Of a DNA stretch of 64,000 nucleotides, positions 8,200-17,889 are shown piece after piece. A program made the position numbers and the translations under genes. Origin of the DNA: Deltaproteobacteria bacterium (lineage in GTDB: Bacteria > UBA10199 > JACPAL01 > GCA-016699445). Within the stretch, counting starts at the first letter, position 1. Every line of letters begins with the position of its first letter. A model generated the notes under the pieces. That model worked only from the letters and a program-made list of their open reading frames with translations, was not told where the DNA came from and searched no databases. Location of the stretch: positions 1,240,001-1,304,000 of the forward strand of contig CP064976.1 of assembly GCA_016699445.1 (NCBI GenBank). Direction: 5' to 3'.

Positions 8200-9845
8200 G
8201 TTACGATTCTTTTTTTCCAAAATATCTCTCCAACGGATGTCTCGCTGATACATCCATTGTTGAAGAACGCTCATACCTGTATTGATGAAAATGTAGAGTA
8301 CCAAGCCTACTGGTAAAAAAAGCATAAAACCAGTAAACATGATGGGCATAATCATCATCATCTGTTTTTGTGTCGGATCTGCTGAAGGGTTTGGTGTAAA
8401 ACGTTGTTGAAGAAGCATGGCAATTCCCAAAAGTACTGGGAAGATAAAATAGGGATCTGGTGCTGAAAGATCTTTATAAAACCCAAAAAACGGAGCGTGA
8501 TAAAGCTCTATGGCATTATAAAGTACTTTGTAGAGAGCTATGTAGATGGGCATCTGCATGACCATGGGCAAACAACCACCCATCGGATTAACCTGATTTT
8601 TTTAAATAGTGCCATCGTCTCTGTATTAAGACGCTGCTTATCATCCTTATATCTTTCTTTAAGGGCTTGAAGCTGAGGTTGAAGAGCCTGCATGGCTTTC
8701 ATTTGCTTCATAGATTTAATAGTCAGTGGGTTGGTAAGTATTTTTATAAAGAGAGTCAGTACAATAACAGCCAATCCCCAATTTTTTACAAGACCATGAA
8801 AAAACTGAAGTAGTTTTAATATAGGAACTGCAATCAATCCAAACCACCCATAGTCCACAGCACCTTCGAGCCCTACTCCTGCAGTTTCAAGTTCAGAATG
8901 CTGTTTAGGACCTAAGTAAAATGTATACTGCGATTCCTGCTTTCCTTGAGGAGCAATAACAAGCTCAGAGGGGAAAAAAGACATTTTGACGGCTTCAGGA
9001 GTGGATTCCAGTTTCAATATTTGATCGGCCGACATTTGTCGGGATACCAAAGCAATTAAAAAATATCGATCTTCAATTCCTGCCCAAGGAATAATTCCTC
9101 TGACTTCCCGAGTCTCTCCAGGCTTGACTCCATGAAGTACTTTATTCTCGGCTTTATAAAGTAGATTTCTTTGCTCTTCAGGTTGTCGGTTAAGGAAACC
9201 TAGAATTCCCTGTTTAGGATGTTTTGGGTATTGCTTGGCTTCCCAACCTAAACCCATACGACCCTTAAATTCCTGAGCCGCTTTATTTTCTACAGTGATT
9301 TTTAAATTAAAAAGATATTGATTGGGGTTCCACTGGTAAGTCTTTGTGATTTTTAAACCTTCTTGTTGAGCTTCAAAAGCAATGACCGTCGGATCAGATT
9401 CATTTTGAATCATGCGGTATTGATCATTTCCAGGGAGATTTTGATTACAGTGATCACACAAAAGGGTCAGAGCTTTGTCTCCTTCAAAAGGAATCAGATT
9501 TACCAACGACTGATTTTCTTTTGATGGTTTCAAATGACCTGTAAAATTTTTTAACTCTAAACTAGATAATGTCCCACCTCGACTTGTCCAACTCATTTTC
9601 ATAACAGTATTTTCTTTTTCTGAAATCACTGCGGGCATCGAAGTCACTGATGTATCAGAAGAAGAAATGGACGCTACTTCTTGTGGAAGTGCAGGTTTTT
9701 CAGATTCCTGTTTTACAACTGCTGCCTCTTGAGCTTGAGGAAGAGGATTTTGTTTTTTTGTGGGATTTCCAAAAAAGTAAAACCATGTCATCAACACAAT
9801 AAAAGATAAAAGTGCTGCTAAAAGAGATCGTTTTTCTTGATTCAT
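8176..9845 (-). CDS. yidC: membrane protein insertase YidC (frame interrupted)
   Basis: Inner-membrane insertase that works with or without SecYEG to place membrane proteins, including F0 subunits. N-terminal TM anchor (MNQEKRSLLAALLSFIVLM), large periplasmic domain, then the conserved membrane core with SMKQMKAMQALQPQLQALK and NPMGGCLPMVMQMPIYIALY. The frame is broken at a T7 run (8597-8603): upstream ends ETMALFKKIRLIRW, downstream begins NPMGGCLP. An eighth base restores LFKKNQVNPMGGC and about 556 aa, a normal Gram-negative length. Start ATG 9845 abuts the yidD stop. As YidC is essential, the break is likely a sequence error. Confidence 0.93.
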
Positions 9846-10079
9846 TCACAAACCGCCTTTTTTGAGGTTAATTGATTTAGAATAAGGATGGCAGGATAAA
9901 AATCGTAATAAAATTTTCTTACTACTGACTCTCAATGGAATAGCCCTATCCTTTAATAAGTTCTCTGCATATTGCGAACAGGAAATCTCATAACGACATT
10001 GTGCTCCCCATAAACAAACAAGAAGTGGTGAGACAAAATATTTATAAGAGAGAACGCAACTCTTTAAAAAGGATCGCAT
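9846..10079 (-). CDS. yidD: membrane protein insertion efficiency factor YidD
   Basis: 77 aa small protein of the YidD family, found between rnpA and yidC in most bacteria and thought to assist membrane insertion. Visible family features: hydrophobic N-terminus (YKYFVSPLLVCLWG), the CRYEISCSQYAENLL signature corresponding to CRF.PTCS.YA, and RFLSCHPYSK near the end corresponding to R.L.CHPF. It overlaps the rnpA 3' end by 38 bases and ends directly at the yidC start, showing tight coupling. Confidence 0.92.
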   Translation of the reverse strand: MRSFLKSCVLSYKYFVSPLLVCLWGAQCRYEISCSQYAENLLKDRAIPLRVSSKKILLRFLSCHPYSKSINLKKGGL

Positions 10080-10326
10080 TTTTTATTTTCCCTGTCTTTG
10101 GCCAAGCCTCAGAGTGGACGCGGCATACCACGACATTCCATGGAATCAATGGATTTTGAGACAAAGCTCCATTAAGACGAAAAAATTCCCGCACAACTCT
10201 CTTGATTCGGTTGCGATCTACCGCTCTTGGGATTTTTCTTGTGATGATGATTCTTAAACTAAAATCTTCTCCTGCTTTTTTCTTAAAAAGAAAAGAAAAG
10301 TGAGGGAGATTTTTTTTTACTGCCAC
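10042..10326 (-). CDS. rnpA: ribonuclease P protein component
   Basis: 94 aa basic protein that binds the RNase P RNA and helps it mature tRNA 5' ends. The RNP signature is clear (VDRNRIKRVVREFFR), preceded by FSLRIIITRKI. The N-terminus is short: the usual leading LKKR..F segment that aligns near residue 5-15 is reduced to KKNLPHFSFLFKKK. It follows rpmH by 7 bases in the classic rpmH-rnpA-yidD-yidC order. Confidence 0.93.
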   Translation of the reverse strand: MAVKKNLPHFSFLFKKKAGEDFSLRIIITRKIPRAVDRNRIKRVVREFFRLNGALSQNPLIPWNVVVCRVHSEAWPKTGKIKNAILFKELRSLL

Positions 10327-10333
10327 AGAAAAA

Positions 10334-10483
10334 TTATTTTTTGGAAATTTTTGCGGTTAATTTTTTACGGCCTTTCGCTCGACGAGCTGAAAGAACTTTT
10401 TTTCCGCCTGGAGTTTTCATTCTCTTTCGAAAACCATGTTTCCGCAAACGTCGTTTTTTATGGGGTTGGAAGGTACGCTTCAT
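10334..10483 (-). CDS. rpmH: 50S ribosomal protein L34
   Basis: 49 aa, read directly on the minus strand from ATG 10483 to TAA 10334: MKRTFQPHKKRRLRKHGFRK and onward, ending AKGRKKLTAKISKK. The sequence matches bL34 along its length, and the location beside rnpA and dnaA is the conserved one. Confidence 0.96.
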   Translation of the reverse strand: MKRTFQPHKKRRLRKHGFRKRMKTPGGKKVLSARRAKGRKKLTAKISKK

Positions 10484-10815
10484 TTCTAATGTCCTCTAAT
10501 TGTGACTTTGCCGTCAGTTTTTTATTTGGGGCTTAGTAAAGAGGTTCCTAATTTCCGTCAATCACAAACTTTTGAAAAATGATTTCCAAAAATTTTTCTT
10601 TTTTTTCAGTAGGTTCTAAAAATTATTTTTATTTTCATTTTTTTTGAAACATTTTTTTGATTTCTTGTGGACAACTATTTTCAATTTTGAGACGAACCGT
10701 CCGTCTTTGGAATTCCTGAATCCTCTCTCCCTCAAAAGAGGATGGAAACAGAGACAATCAAAAAATTTTCCACAGGTGTGCATAAGTTGTGGATAAGTGT
10801 ATCCGCGGGGGATAA
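10484..10815. promoter_or_regulatory. AT-rich rpmH-dnaA intergenic region with DnaA boxes
   Basis: 332 bp between divergent rpmH and dnaA, very AT-rich with long T runs (10600-10660). A perfect DnaA box occurs in reverse orientation (TGTGGATAA, 10788-10796), with one-mismatch boxes TGTGGACAA (10666-10674) and TTTTCCACA (10766-10774). The boxes sit just ahead of the dnaA start, so they could autoregulate dnaA or form a second lobe of a bipartite origin together with the dnaA-dnaN gap. No gene is seen here. Confidence 0.7.
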
Positions 10816-12204
10816 GTGTTGCCTAAACTAGAGTTTTTAAAGAAGAAAATTGATTTTTTGGCTACGCGCCCAGCTTGGGCTGGACAGGTAAAATTCCACT
10901 CTTTTGAAAATGATGAGGTTATTGTGTTGGTTCGCAATCGCTTTGTCAGAGATTGGATTAAAGAGAATTTTTTACCTGAATTGGAGGCTGAATTAGCGAC
11001 TATTCCTGGAAGTCCTATCGGAATTGCTTTTAAGGTAGAAGAGTCTCATCCTGTTTCCAAATCGATACCTAATGGAACGGCCCAATCAGCTTTAGATTTG
11101 AAGTTTGAAGAAAAGCCTCAAGTGACTCCTCAAGTCTCTCAACGACCACTCCCTCCCTCTGAAGTTCAAAGGGGTCTTTTCCATGAAAATTTAAAGCAAA
11201 AGCATTCTTTTGATAATTTTGTCGTCGGAGCTGGAAATCAATTTTGTCATGCTGCAGCTCAAGCTGTCGCTAAAATGCCTGGAAAAAGCTATAATCCTCT
11301 CTTTATCTATGGAGGTGTTGGTTTAGGTAAAACTCATCTCTTAAATGCTATCGGTTTGGAAATTCTAAAGAGGAATCCTCGCGCTCGTATTATCATGGTT
11401 ACTGGCGAAAAATTTATGAATGAGTTGGTGCATTGCATTCGTTTTGAAAAGATGGCTGATTTTCGTAAAAAATATCGTGACTCATGTGATGTTTTGTTGG
11501 TGGACGATGTTCAGTTTATTGGAGGTAAGGAACGAACTCAGGAAGAGTTTTTCCATACATTCAATCATCTCCATGACTTACAGTGCCAAATAGTTTTGAC
11601 TGCAGACAAACCTCCTCGTGAAATCGCAGGATTAGAAGAACGTCTTCGTTCTCGTTTTGAATGGGGTTTGATTGCTGATATTCAAGCTCATGATTTGGAA
11701 ACACGTATGGCCATCTTGAAGAAGAAAGCTGATGATGACCATATCCCATTGCAGGATGATGTTACTTATTTCTTAGCTCAATCTATCAAATCCAACGTGC
11801 GTGAATTGGAAGGTTCTTTGATAAGAGTACATGCTTTAGCTTCGTTGGCAGGAAAAGAAATTTCAGTCGATTACACACGAGATGTTTTAAAAGATGTTTT
11901 AGGATCAGTAGATCGTGTTCTCACTGTGGAACAAATTCAAAAGGGTGTGGCTGAATATTATAAGATTAAATTAGGCGATCTTACAGGAAAACGTCGCATT
12001 AAAAGTTTGGCTCTTCCCCGTCAAATTGCCATGTATTTATGCCGTAAACATATTAAATCTTCTTTTCCCGAAATCGGTGAAAAGTTTGGTGGTAAGGATC
12101 ACACAACAGTCCTTCATGCGTGTAATAAAATTCAAAATGCATTGCAGGATGATAATCGTTTGAAAGAACAAGTAACGTCCTTAGAAAGTTCTTTAGTTCA
12201 TTAG
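10816..12204 (+). CDS. dnaA: chromosomal replication initiator DnaA
   Basis: 462 aa AAA+ initiator that binds DnaA boxes and opens oriC. Domain I spans about residues 1-75, and a linker rich in Pro/Gln/Ser follows to about 125. Domain III has Walker A GGVGLGKTHLLNAIG (about 166-180), Walker B LLVDDVQFIGGKERTQEEFF, and a sensor-2 region with SNVRELEGSLIR. The domain IV DNA-binding signature is GGKDHTTVLHACNKI. The start is GTG 10816 after a GGGGG stretch; the next codon is TTG. Perfect DnaA boxes lie on both sides of the gene. Confidence 0.97.
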   Translation: MLPKLEFLKKKIDFLATRPAWAGQVKFHSFENDEVIVLVRNRFVRDWIKENFLPELEAELATIPGSPIGIAFKVEESHPVSKSIPNGTAQSALDLKFEEKPQVTPQVSQRPLPPSEVQRGLFHENLKQKHSFDNFVVGAGNQFCHAAAQAVAKMPGKSYNPLFIYGGVGLGKTHLLNAIGLEILKRNPRARIIMVTGEKFMNELVHCIRFEKMADFRKKYRDSCDVLLVDDVQFIGGKERTQEEFFHTFNHLHDLQCQIVLTADKPPREIAGLEERLRSRFEWGLIADIQAHDLETRMAILKKKADDDHIPLQDDVTYFLAQSIKSNVRELEGSLIRVHALASLAGKEISVDYTRDVLKDVLGSVDRVLTVEQIQKGVAEYYKIKLGDLTGKRRIKSLALPRQIAMYLCRKHIKSSFPEIGEKFGGKDHTTVLHACNKIQNALQDDNRLKEQVTSLESSLVH

Positions 12205-12225
12205 CCTTAATATTATTTCTTTTTT

Positions 12226-12258
12226 AAAAAGGGTGTTGCTCACGCAGCGCCCTTTTTT
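12226..12258 (+). terminator. rho-independent terminator of dnaA
   Basis: Stem AAAAAGGGTGTTGC / GCAGCGCCCTTTTT with a TCAC loop, including two G-T wobble pairs, followed by TTTTTTAT. It lies 22 bases after the dnaA stop and separates dnaA from the origin and dnaN. Confidence 0.8.
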
Positions 12259-12267
12259 ATTTTTTAT

Positions 12268-12500
12268 TTATCCACAGCAGCTTGTGTAAAGAGACTGTAA
12301 TCATTGTGCATTTCTCTGAATCTTCAAAACTCTCTCTACTTATCCCCAAATCATCCCCAGATAATCACAACTTATTCAGCTTTAAACCACATGATTTCAT
12401 GATGAAAAAAATGAAAAATCTCCTTAAAAAAGCTTCACTTTCTAGCTTATCCCCATTAGTGTTCCCCCCCTACTACTACTACTACTAATTTTATAAAAAT
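12268..12500. other. oriC: replication origin oriC, dnaA-dnaN intergenic region
   Basis: The 328-base dnaA-dnaN gap contains a perfect DnaA box TTATCCACA (12268-12276), two TTATCCCCA boxes (12340-12348 and 12447-12455), and further partial ones (ATCCCCAG near 12351). The last box is followed by a C7 cluster, six DnaA-trios and an AT-rich stretch (TTTTATAAAAATATAAC). Box, GC cluster, trios and AT-rich DNA in this order form the basal unwinding system described for bacterial origins. dnaA, dnaN and gyrB on one side and the rpmH cluster on the other strand also fit an origin. Confidence 0.88.
12470..12487 (+). promoter_or_regulatory. DnaA-trio element, six uninterrupted repeats
   Basis: CTACTACTACTACTACTA, equal to six 3'-GAT-5' trios on the lower strand, directly after a C7 run (12464-12470) and 14 bases after DnaA box TTATCCCCA (12447-12455). 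DnaA filaments are loaded onto such trios to stretch and open the origin. The trios are all identical, where many origins carry degenerate ones. Confidence 0.8.
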
Positions 12501-12532
12501 ATAACAGAATATAAAAACAAAGAGAGAAAATC

Positions 12533-13646
12533 ATGGAGCTTAAAATAAAAAAATCAGATCTTCTCAATATCTTGAAATGGCCTCAAGGTGTTGTTGAAAA
12601 AAGAGGGACAATGCCCATTCTCTCCAACATTCTTTTAGATGCTACTTCAAATCTCTTAAGTATCTCAGCTACCGATTTAGAAATCTCAGTTGTTGCACAA
12701 GGAAATGCTGAAGTAAAAAATCCTGGAAAAGCTGTCGTGAATGCCCGCAATATTTTTGAAATCGTCAAAGAAGCTCCAGATGAGTTTGTAAAACTTACTA
12801 AGAAACCTGATCATAGCGTCGAGGTTTCTTCAGGTAAGGCGCGCTTTCGTGTTTTAGGGATGAATGCGGAAGAGTTTCCAAACCTTCCACAGCTGGCATC
12901 CTCCGAACAAATAGTTTTGGATGCTGAAGATTTTGAGGAGATGATTCAAAAAACTTTTTATGCCGCATCAACAGATGAAACTCGTTACACCTTGAACGGT
13001 CTTTATCTGGTAAAAATTTCTCGAGGAGATAAAAACTTTTTTACGAGTTGTTGCTACAGATGGTCACCGTCTTTCTTTTACAGAAAAAGAAACAGATAAA
13101 AATTGGAATTTAGCTAAAGGTGTTATCATTCCCAGAAAAGGAATAGCAGAAGTTAAAAGTTTGATATCAGGAGCTCAAGGAGAGCTGAAGGTTTCTCTGG
13201 ATGAAAAAGCTATTCGTTTCCAAAGAGGTGATATTGAATTAACGGTGAGACTTATTGAAGGTGATTTTCCTGCTTATGAGCAAGTGATTCCAAAAAAATC
13301 TGACAAGATAGTTTCTGTCGATAGAAGTCTTATTGTAGGAGCACTTCGTAGAGCCGCTATTATGACCTCTGAGCAAGCAAGAGGTGTTAAATTTTCATTT
13401 AGTGATGATGTTTTAGAAATAAGCTCATCTCATCCAGATTTAGGAGAAGCTGTAGAAGAAATTGCCATTGATTATAAGGGAACAAAATTTCATGTGGGAT
13501 TTAATCCACGTTACTTTTTGGATCTCTTGGGTGTTTTGGAAGATGAAAAAGTTGTTTTAGAATTGAAAGATGAAGTCTCACCCTGCGTTGTCCGTTCAGA
13601 ATATGATCGAGGCTTCTTAGCCCTCATTATGCCGATGAGAATATAA
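12533..13646 (+). CDS. dnaN: DNA polymerase III sliding clamp beta (frame interrupted)
   Basis: Processivity clamp of the replicase. N-terminal domain from MELKIKKSDLLNILKWPQGV; the middle domain includes TRYTLNGLYL. The frame then breaks at a T6 run (13037-13042). Removing one T gives NFLRVVATDGHRLSFTEKET, the conserved beta-clamp segment, and continues to the C-terminal FLALIMPMRI with the usual final PMR. Total length becomes 370 aa. The split halves are not separate genes. The clamp is essential, so a base-calling or assembly error is the most likely cause. Next gene gyrB starts 10 bases on, preceded by AAAAGGAAAAAA. Confidence 0.95.
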
Positions 13647-13656
13647 AAGGAAAAAA

Positions 13657-16069
13657 ATGTCAGAAGCCGCCAAGCAATACGATGCCTCGTCGATTAAAAT
13701 CCTCGAAGGATTAGATGCCGTACGAAAAAGACCTGCGATGTATATTGGATCTACAGGATCCCCAGGACTTCATCATTTAGTTTATGAAGTTGTCGATAAC
13801 TCTGTTGATGAAGCACTCGCGGGTGAATGTACACAGATTGATGTGACAATTCATATCGATAATTCGATTACTGTTTTGGATAATGGTCGAGGAATTCCTA
13901 CCGGTATTCATCCAACAGAAGGTGTATCTGCTGCAGAAGTAGTATTAACAAAACTACATGCAGGAGGAAAATTTGAGCATAGTGCTTATAAAGTTTCTGG
14001 AGGGCTTCATGGTGTCGGAGTTTCTTGTGTTAATGCTTTATCTGAATGGTTAGAGTTGGAAATTTATCGAGAAGGAAAAGTCTTTCATCAGACTTATCAT
14101 AGGGGCGTACCAAAAGCTCCTTTAGAAGAAACCGGTCAAACTACCAAACGTGGTACTAAAGTAACTTTTAAGCCAGATCATGAAATCTTTGAAGCTTTGG
14201 AATATAGTTTTGATATTTTATCCAATCGTCTTCGAGAACTTTCTTTTTTAAATAAAGGCCTCCGAATTACTGTAAAAGATGAAAGAAGTGAGAAGGAACA
14301 TGATTTTTGTTACGAGGGAGGCATTAAAAGTTTTGTTGAATATCTGAACCAAAGAAAAAATCCACTTCATGAAGTGGTTTATTTTGAGATGGAAAAAGAT
14401 AGAATCATTCTTGAAGTCGCTATGCAGTACAACGATAGCTATAATGAAAGTATTTTTTCATTTGCCAATAATATTAATACTATCGAAGGCGGTACTCATC
14501 TTATTGGTTTTAAATCGGCTATTACACGAGCGATTAATCAGTATGCTTCTCAAAACAATCTGCTTAAAGAACTTAAAGAAAATCCTACTGGAGAAGATAT
14601 TAGAGAAGGCCTTGTTTCTGTTATTTCTGTAAAAATTCCAGACCCACAATTTGAAGGACAGACAAAAGCGAAATTAGGAAACTCAGAAGTTGAGGGTTTA
14701 GTTAAGCAAATTGCTTACGAAAAACTCACAGAGTTTTTGGAAAAAAATCCATCAGTTGCACGCAAGATTACAGCCAAAGTCATTGATGCCGCCCGAGCTA
14801 GAGAAGCAGCAAGACAAGCCAGAAATTTGGTTCGTCGTAAAGGAGCTTTAGATATTGGTTCTTTGCCTGGAAAATTAGCTGACTGTCAGGAAAGAAATCC
14901 GGAAGGATCTGAGCTTTATATTGTAGAGGGAGAATCCGCCGGTGGTAGTGCTAAGCAAGGTCGTGATAGACGTTATCAAGCGATTCTTCCGTTAAAAGGT
15001 AAAATTCTAAATGTAGAAAAAGCACGTTTTGATAAAATGCTTTCTTCGGAAGAAATACGTATTTTGTTTACAGCTTTAGGGGTGGGCGTTGGTGATCAAA
15101 CAGGTGTTCAGGATATTTCAAAACTTCGTTATCACAGTATTATTCTCATGTGCGACGCGGACGTTGATGGTTCCCATATTCGAACTCTTCTTTTGACTTT
15201 TTTCTATAGGCAAATGCCGAAAATTTTAGAGAATGGTCATCTTTATATTGCACAACCCCCTCTCTATCGTCTCAAAAAAGGCAAGAATGAACGTTATCTT
15301 AAAAACGATGCTGATCTTGAATCCCTTTTGATTGATTTGGGTTCAGAAGGAGTTCGACTTAAAGGGGAAAGAGGCGAATCCACAGGTAAAGATTTGGTCG
15401 AAATGACCAAAAAACTGATTCGGTATCGCCGCATTCTTTCTATGGTTCAACGTTCAGGTGATCCCCGCATTGTGGATTCATTGGCAGAATGTTTAAATTC
15501 AGAAGCTCTTTTTAAAAGAAGAATCTACCTTAACCCAAGAGTTAGACCGCATTTCAATTTATATCAAAAAGCATTATCCGGAAATAAAGGATTTTTCGGT
15601 GGAAACCGAGCAGGATGTTGAGCATCAGTCTCAAAAAGTTATTTATAAAACGATCTATAACAATTCTCCTCGAAAAACAGTTTTGGATTATAATTTTTTA
15701 CATTCTCCAGAATTTGTTGAACTCAAAAAACTCACCGATGAATTTTCTCTCATAGGAACAGATCGTTTTGCTGTTCAAGTAGAAGAAGATGAACAAATTT
15801 TTAATGATTTGGATAAAGTGAAAACTTTTATTTTGAATCGAGGACGTGAAGGACTTGATATCCAACGTTATAAAGGTTTGGGGGAAATGAATCCGAGTCA
15901 ACTTTGGGAAACAACAATGGATCCTGAAAAGAGAACTTTTTTGAAAGTTTCTGTAGAAGATGCAGTAGAAGCTGATCAAATATTTACGGTCTTGATGGGG
16001 GATCAAGTCGAACCAAGACGTCAATTCATTGAAGACAATGCATTAGATGTCAAAAACCTGGATATCTAA
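13657..16069 (+). CDS. gyrB: DNA gyrase subunit B (frame interrupted)
   Basis: ATPase subunit of gyrase. GHKL ATPase motifs (YEVVDNSVDEALAG, DNGRGIPTGIHPTEG, GGLHGVGVSCVNALS) and the TOPRIM motifs (YIVEGESAGGSAKQGRDRRY, LMCDADVDGSHIRTLL) are intact. At a T5 run (15509-15513) the frame slips. Reading with four T gives ALLKEESTLTQELDRISIYI and then SVETEQDVEHQSQKV, joining the C-terminal part that ends EDNALDVKNLDI. Corrected length is 803 aa, normal for proteobacterial GyrB. The 108 bases after the run in the uncorrected frame encode unrelated sequence. Confidence 0.95.
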
Positions 16070-17066
16070 TGCCTCAAAAAAATTTACCCCCAAAAATCTG
16101 GAAGAAATCTCACTCCCTATTAAAGAAGACCTTATTAAGGTTGAAGAAGTAATTCAGTCTCATCTGAAATCAACTGTAGGCTTTGTGACTTCCATCTCAG
16201 AATATGTGATTCGAAATGGCGGAAAGCGTATCCGGCCAGTTTTATGTTTGTTTTCTTCTCGTTTAGCTGGTGCTTCAGGGCAAAAAGTTTTTGATAGTGC
16301 AGCGGCAATGGAATTTTTTCACACAGCTACTCTCATGCATGATGATGTTGTGGATAATGCGAAACTAAGACGAGGAAAACCATCTGCCAATGCTACTTGG
16401 GGAAATCATGTAGCCGTTTTAGTTGGAGATTTCTTTTACTGCCAAGCCTCTTCTCTTTTAGTAGGTACAGATAATTTGCGTATTATTAAAAGAATTACAG
16501 AAGCTATGTTGGCTACGACAGAAGGTGAAATTTTAGAAATTTCAAAATCTAACGACCTCTCTACAACAGAAGAAGATTATTTAAAAATTATTCATGATAA
16601 GACAGCCGTACTCATGTCAGCCTCATGTGAGATTGGTGGAATATTGGGGAATGTTTCTGAAGCTTATATTCAAGCTTTAGCAGAATATGGTCGCTGTTTG
16701 GGAATAGCTTTTCAATTAGCTGACGATATTCTGGATTATATTTCAGAAAACGAAAAGTTTGGTAAGGTGACAGGGACAGACCTTAAAGAAGGTAAACTGA
16801 CACTTCCTTTGATTGTAGCTCTTCGACATTGCAATGATTCTGAAAAGCGCATCATTAAAGATACGTTGATTGCAGAGACGGTTGAGCAAGAATCTCTCAA
16901 AAGAATTATTTCTATTATTAATCAATACGAAGGCTTGGACTACACAGTTAAATTAGCGAAAACATATCTTAATCGGGCTAAGGAATCTCTCCAAATCTTT
17001 AAACCAACTTTGGAACGTGAAGCTCTCTTGCGCTTGACCGATTTTGTGATTGAAAGAAATCAGTAA
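16047..17066 (+). CDS. ispB: trans-polyprenyl diphosphate synthase
   Basis: 339 aa isoprenyl diphosphate synthase that extends farnesyl diphosphate with isopentenyl diphosphate to make the side chain of a respiratory quinone. Both Asp-rich motifs are present: first LMHDDVVDNAKLRRG and second QLADDILDY; GGKRIRPVLCL is the substrate-binding stretch. The type is closer to octaprenyl/hepta-prenyl synthases than to IspA by length and N-terminus. ATG 16047 overlaps the gyrB end by 23 bases. The exact chain length cannot be told from sequence by eye. Confidence 0.88.
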   Translation: MSKTWISNASKKFTPKNLEEISLPIKEDLIKVEEVIQSHLKSTVGFVTSISEYVIRNGGKRIRPVLCLFSSRLAGASGQKVFDSAAAMEFFHTATLMHDDVVDNAKLRRGKPSANATWGNHVAVLVGDFFYCQASSLLVGTDNLRIIKRITEAMLATTEGEILEISKSNDLSTTEEDYLKIIHDKTAVLMSASCEIGGILGNVSEAYIQALAEYGRCLGIAFQLADDILDYISENEKFGKVTGTDLKEGKLTLPLIVALRHCNDSEKRIIKDTLIAETVEQESLKRIISIINQYEGLDYTVKLAKTYLNRAKESLQIFKPTLEREALLRLTDFVIERNQ

Positions 17067-17135
17067 CCCAATAGCAAAATCAAACTCAACCGTCCAAAAA
17101 TCAAACTATTTTGGGTAAAAACACCATAAATTAGC

Positions 17136-17151
17136 TGGCATCCTCTTTGCT
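17136..17151 (+). promoter_or_regulatory. sigma-54 (RpoN) promoter
   Basis: TGGCATCCTCTTTGCT fits the -24/-12 consensus TGGCAC-N5-TTGCW, with GG and GC exactly 10 bases apart. It lies 48 bp upstream of the start of the small gene at 17199. A sigma-54 promoter needs an enhancer-binding activator, whose gene is not in the window. Confidence 0.7.
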
Positions 17152-17198
17152 CTAGAGTTTTTTACCAAATGTCCGCGGCATTTGGGAAAGGAAACTAT

Positions 17199-17465
17199 AT
17201 GAGCGAATCCATTATGCTCAAAGATGTTTTTGCGATTTCAGATCGTGAAGTAGCCGGAGAACCGGGAAAAAATCGTTGGACGCGTGTGGGAGTTGGTTTT
17301 GTTAATCGAGACAGCTCCATCAATATCGTTCTTGATGCTATCCCAGTTAATGGACGTCTTCAAATTAGAGATCGTCAAAAAAGAGAAACAATCAACCCTG
17401 CGATAAAATCGCAGAGACCGTTTACTCCAAAAAAAGAGAAAACGTATCAAACTTATGAAAGATAA
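17199..17465 (+). CDS. small conserved hypothetical protein
   Basis: 88 aa soluble, basic protein. ATG 17199 is chosen because AAAGGAAA precedes it; the longer frame from 17169 lacks a ribosome site. The core WTRVGVGFVNRDSSINIVLD followed by AIPVNGRLQIRDR looks like a small beta-rich fold that I recall in deltaproteobacterial hypothetical proteins, with a Pro/Lys-rich tail after it. Function unknown. It follows the sigma-54 promoter and precedes the ComEA-like gene by 11 bases, so the two are likely one RpoN-dependent unit. Confidence 0.75.
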   Translation: MSESIMLKDVFAISDREVAGEPGKNRWTRVGVGFVNRDSSINIVLDAIPVNGRLQIRDRQKRETINPAIKSQRPFTPKKEKTYQTYER

Positions 17466-17476
17466 AAGGAGTTTAT

Positions 17477-17809
17477 ATGAAAAAGAAATTAGCCACATTT
17501 ATGGGTCTTCTAGCCCTTCTTGTATCACTCAACATGGCTCATGCAGCCAAAAAGGATTTTCAGGGAATAATCAATGTCAATTCAGCAAGTGCTGAAGAAC
17601 TCATGCAACTTCCTGGTATTGGAAAATCAAAAGCAGACGCTATCATTGCTTATCGCCAGTCACATCCTTTTAAGTCTGTGTCAGAATTAACAGAAGTGAA
17701 AGGTATTGGGCCTAAGATGCTTGAGAAGATTCAATCTCATATTAGCATTGATGGAAACAGCACAGCTTCCACAAGTGTGACAAACCTTCCAACAAAAGTA
17801 ACGAAGTAG
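17477..17809 (+). CDS. secreted ComEA-like helix-hairpin-helix protein
   Basis: 110 aa. Signal peptide at residues 1-23 (MKKKLATFMGLLALLV..., cut near AHA), then two HhH motifs: INVNSASAEELMQLPGIGKS and SELTEVKGIGPKMLEKI. Such ComEA-type domains bind double-stranded DNA in the periplasm during natural uptake, but stand-alone secreted HhH proteins also occur in non-competent bacteria. SD AAAGGAG precedes ATG 17477. Shares a putative sigma-54 unit with the gene before it. The C-terminus is Ser/Thr-rich and low in complexity. Confidence 0.88.
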   Translation: MKKKLATFMGLLALLVSLNMAHAAKKDFQGIINVNSASAEELMQLPGIGKSKADAIIAYRQSHPFKSVSELTEVKGIGPKMLEKIQSHISIDGNSTASTSVTNLPTKVTK

Positions 17810-17837
17810 TTTCAAATACTCATCATGAGGACACAGT

Positions 17838-17874
17838 ACGTGGTGATCTCGAATTTTTCGAGGTCACCACACGT
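17838..17874. terminator. long hairpin between convergent genes
   Basis: ACGTGGTGATCTCGA and TCGAGGTCACCACACGT form a strong stem (with a small bulge) around ATTTT, between the ComEA-like gene and the convergent membrane-protein gene. There is no clean T-tract, but position suggests a bidirectional transcription stop. Confidence 0.55.
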
Positions 17875-17889
17875 GTCTCTCAATAAAAC

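Noticed and set aside
12471..12488. TAC microsatellite as a simple phase-variation repeat
   Set aside because: Its place after a DnaA box and C cluster in the dnaA-dnaN gap fits DnaA-trios better than a contingency locus.
15514..15621. C-terminal tail of the first gyrB frame
   Set aside because: Out-of-frame translation after the T5 slip; the other frame encodes the true GyrB segment.
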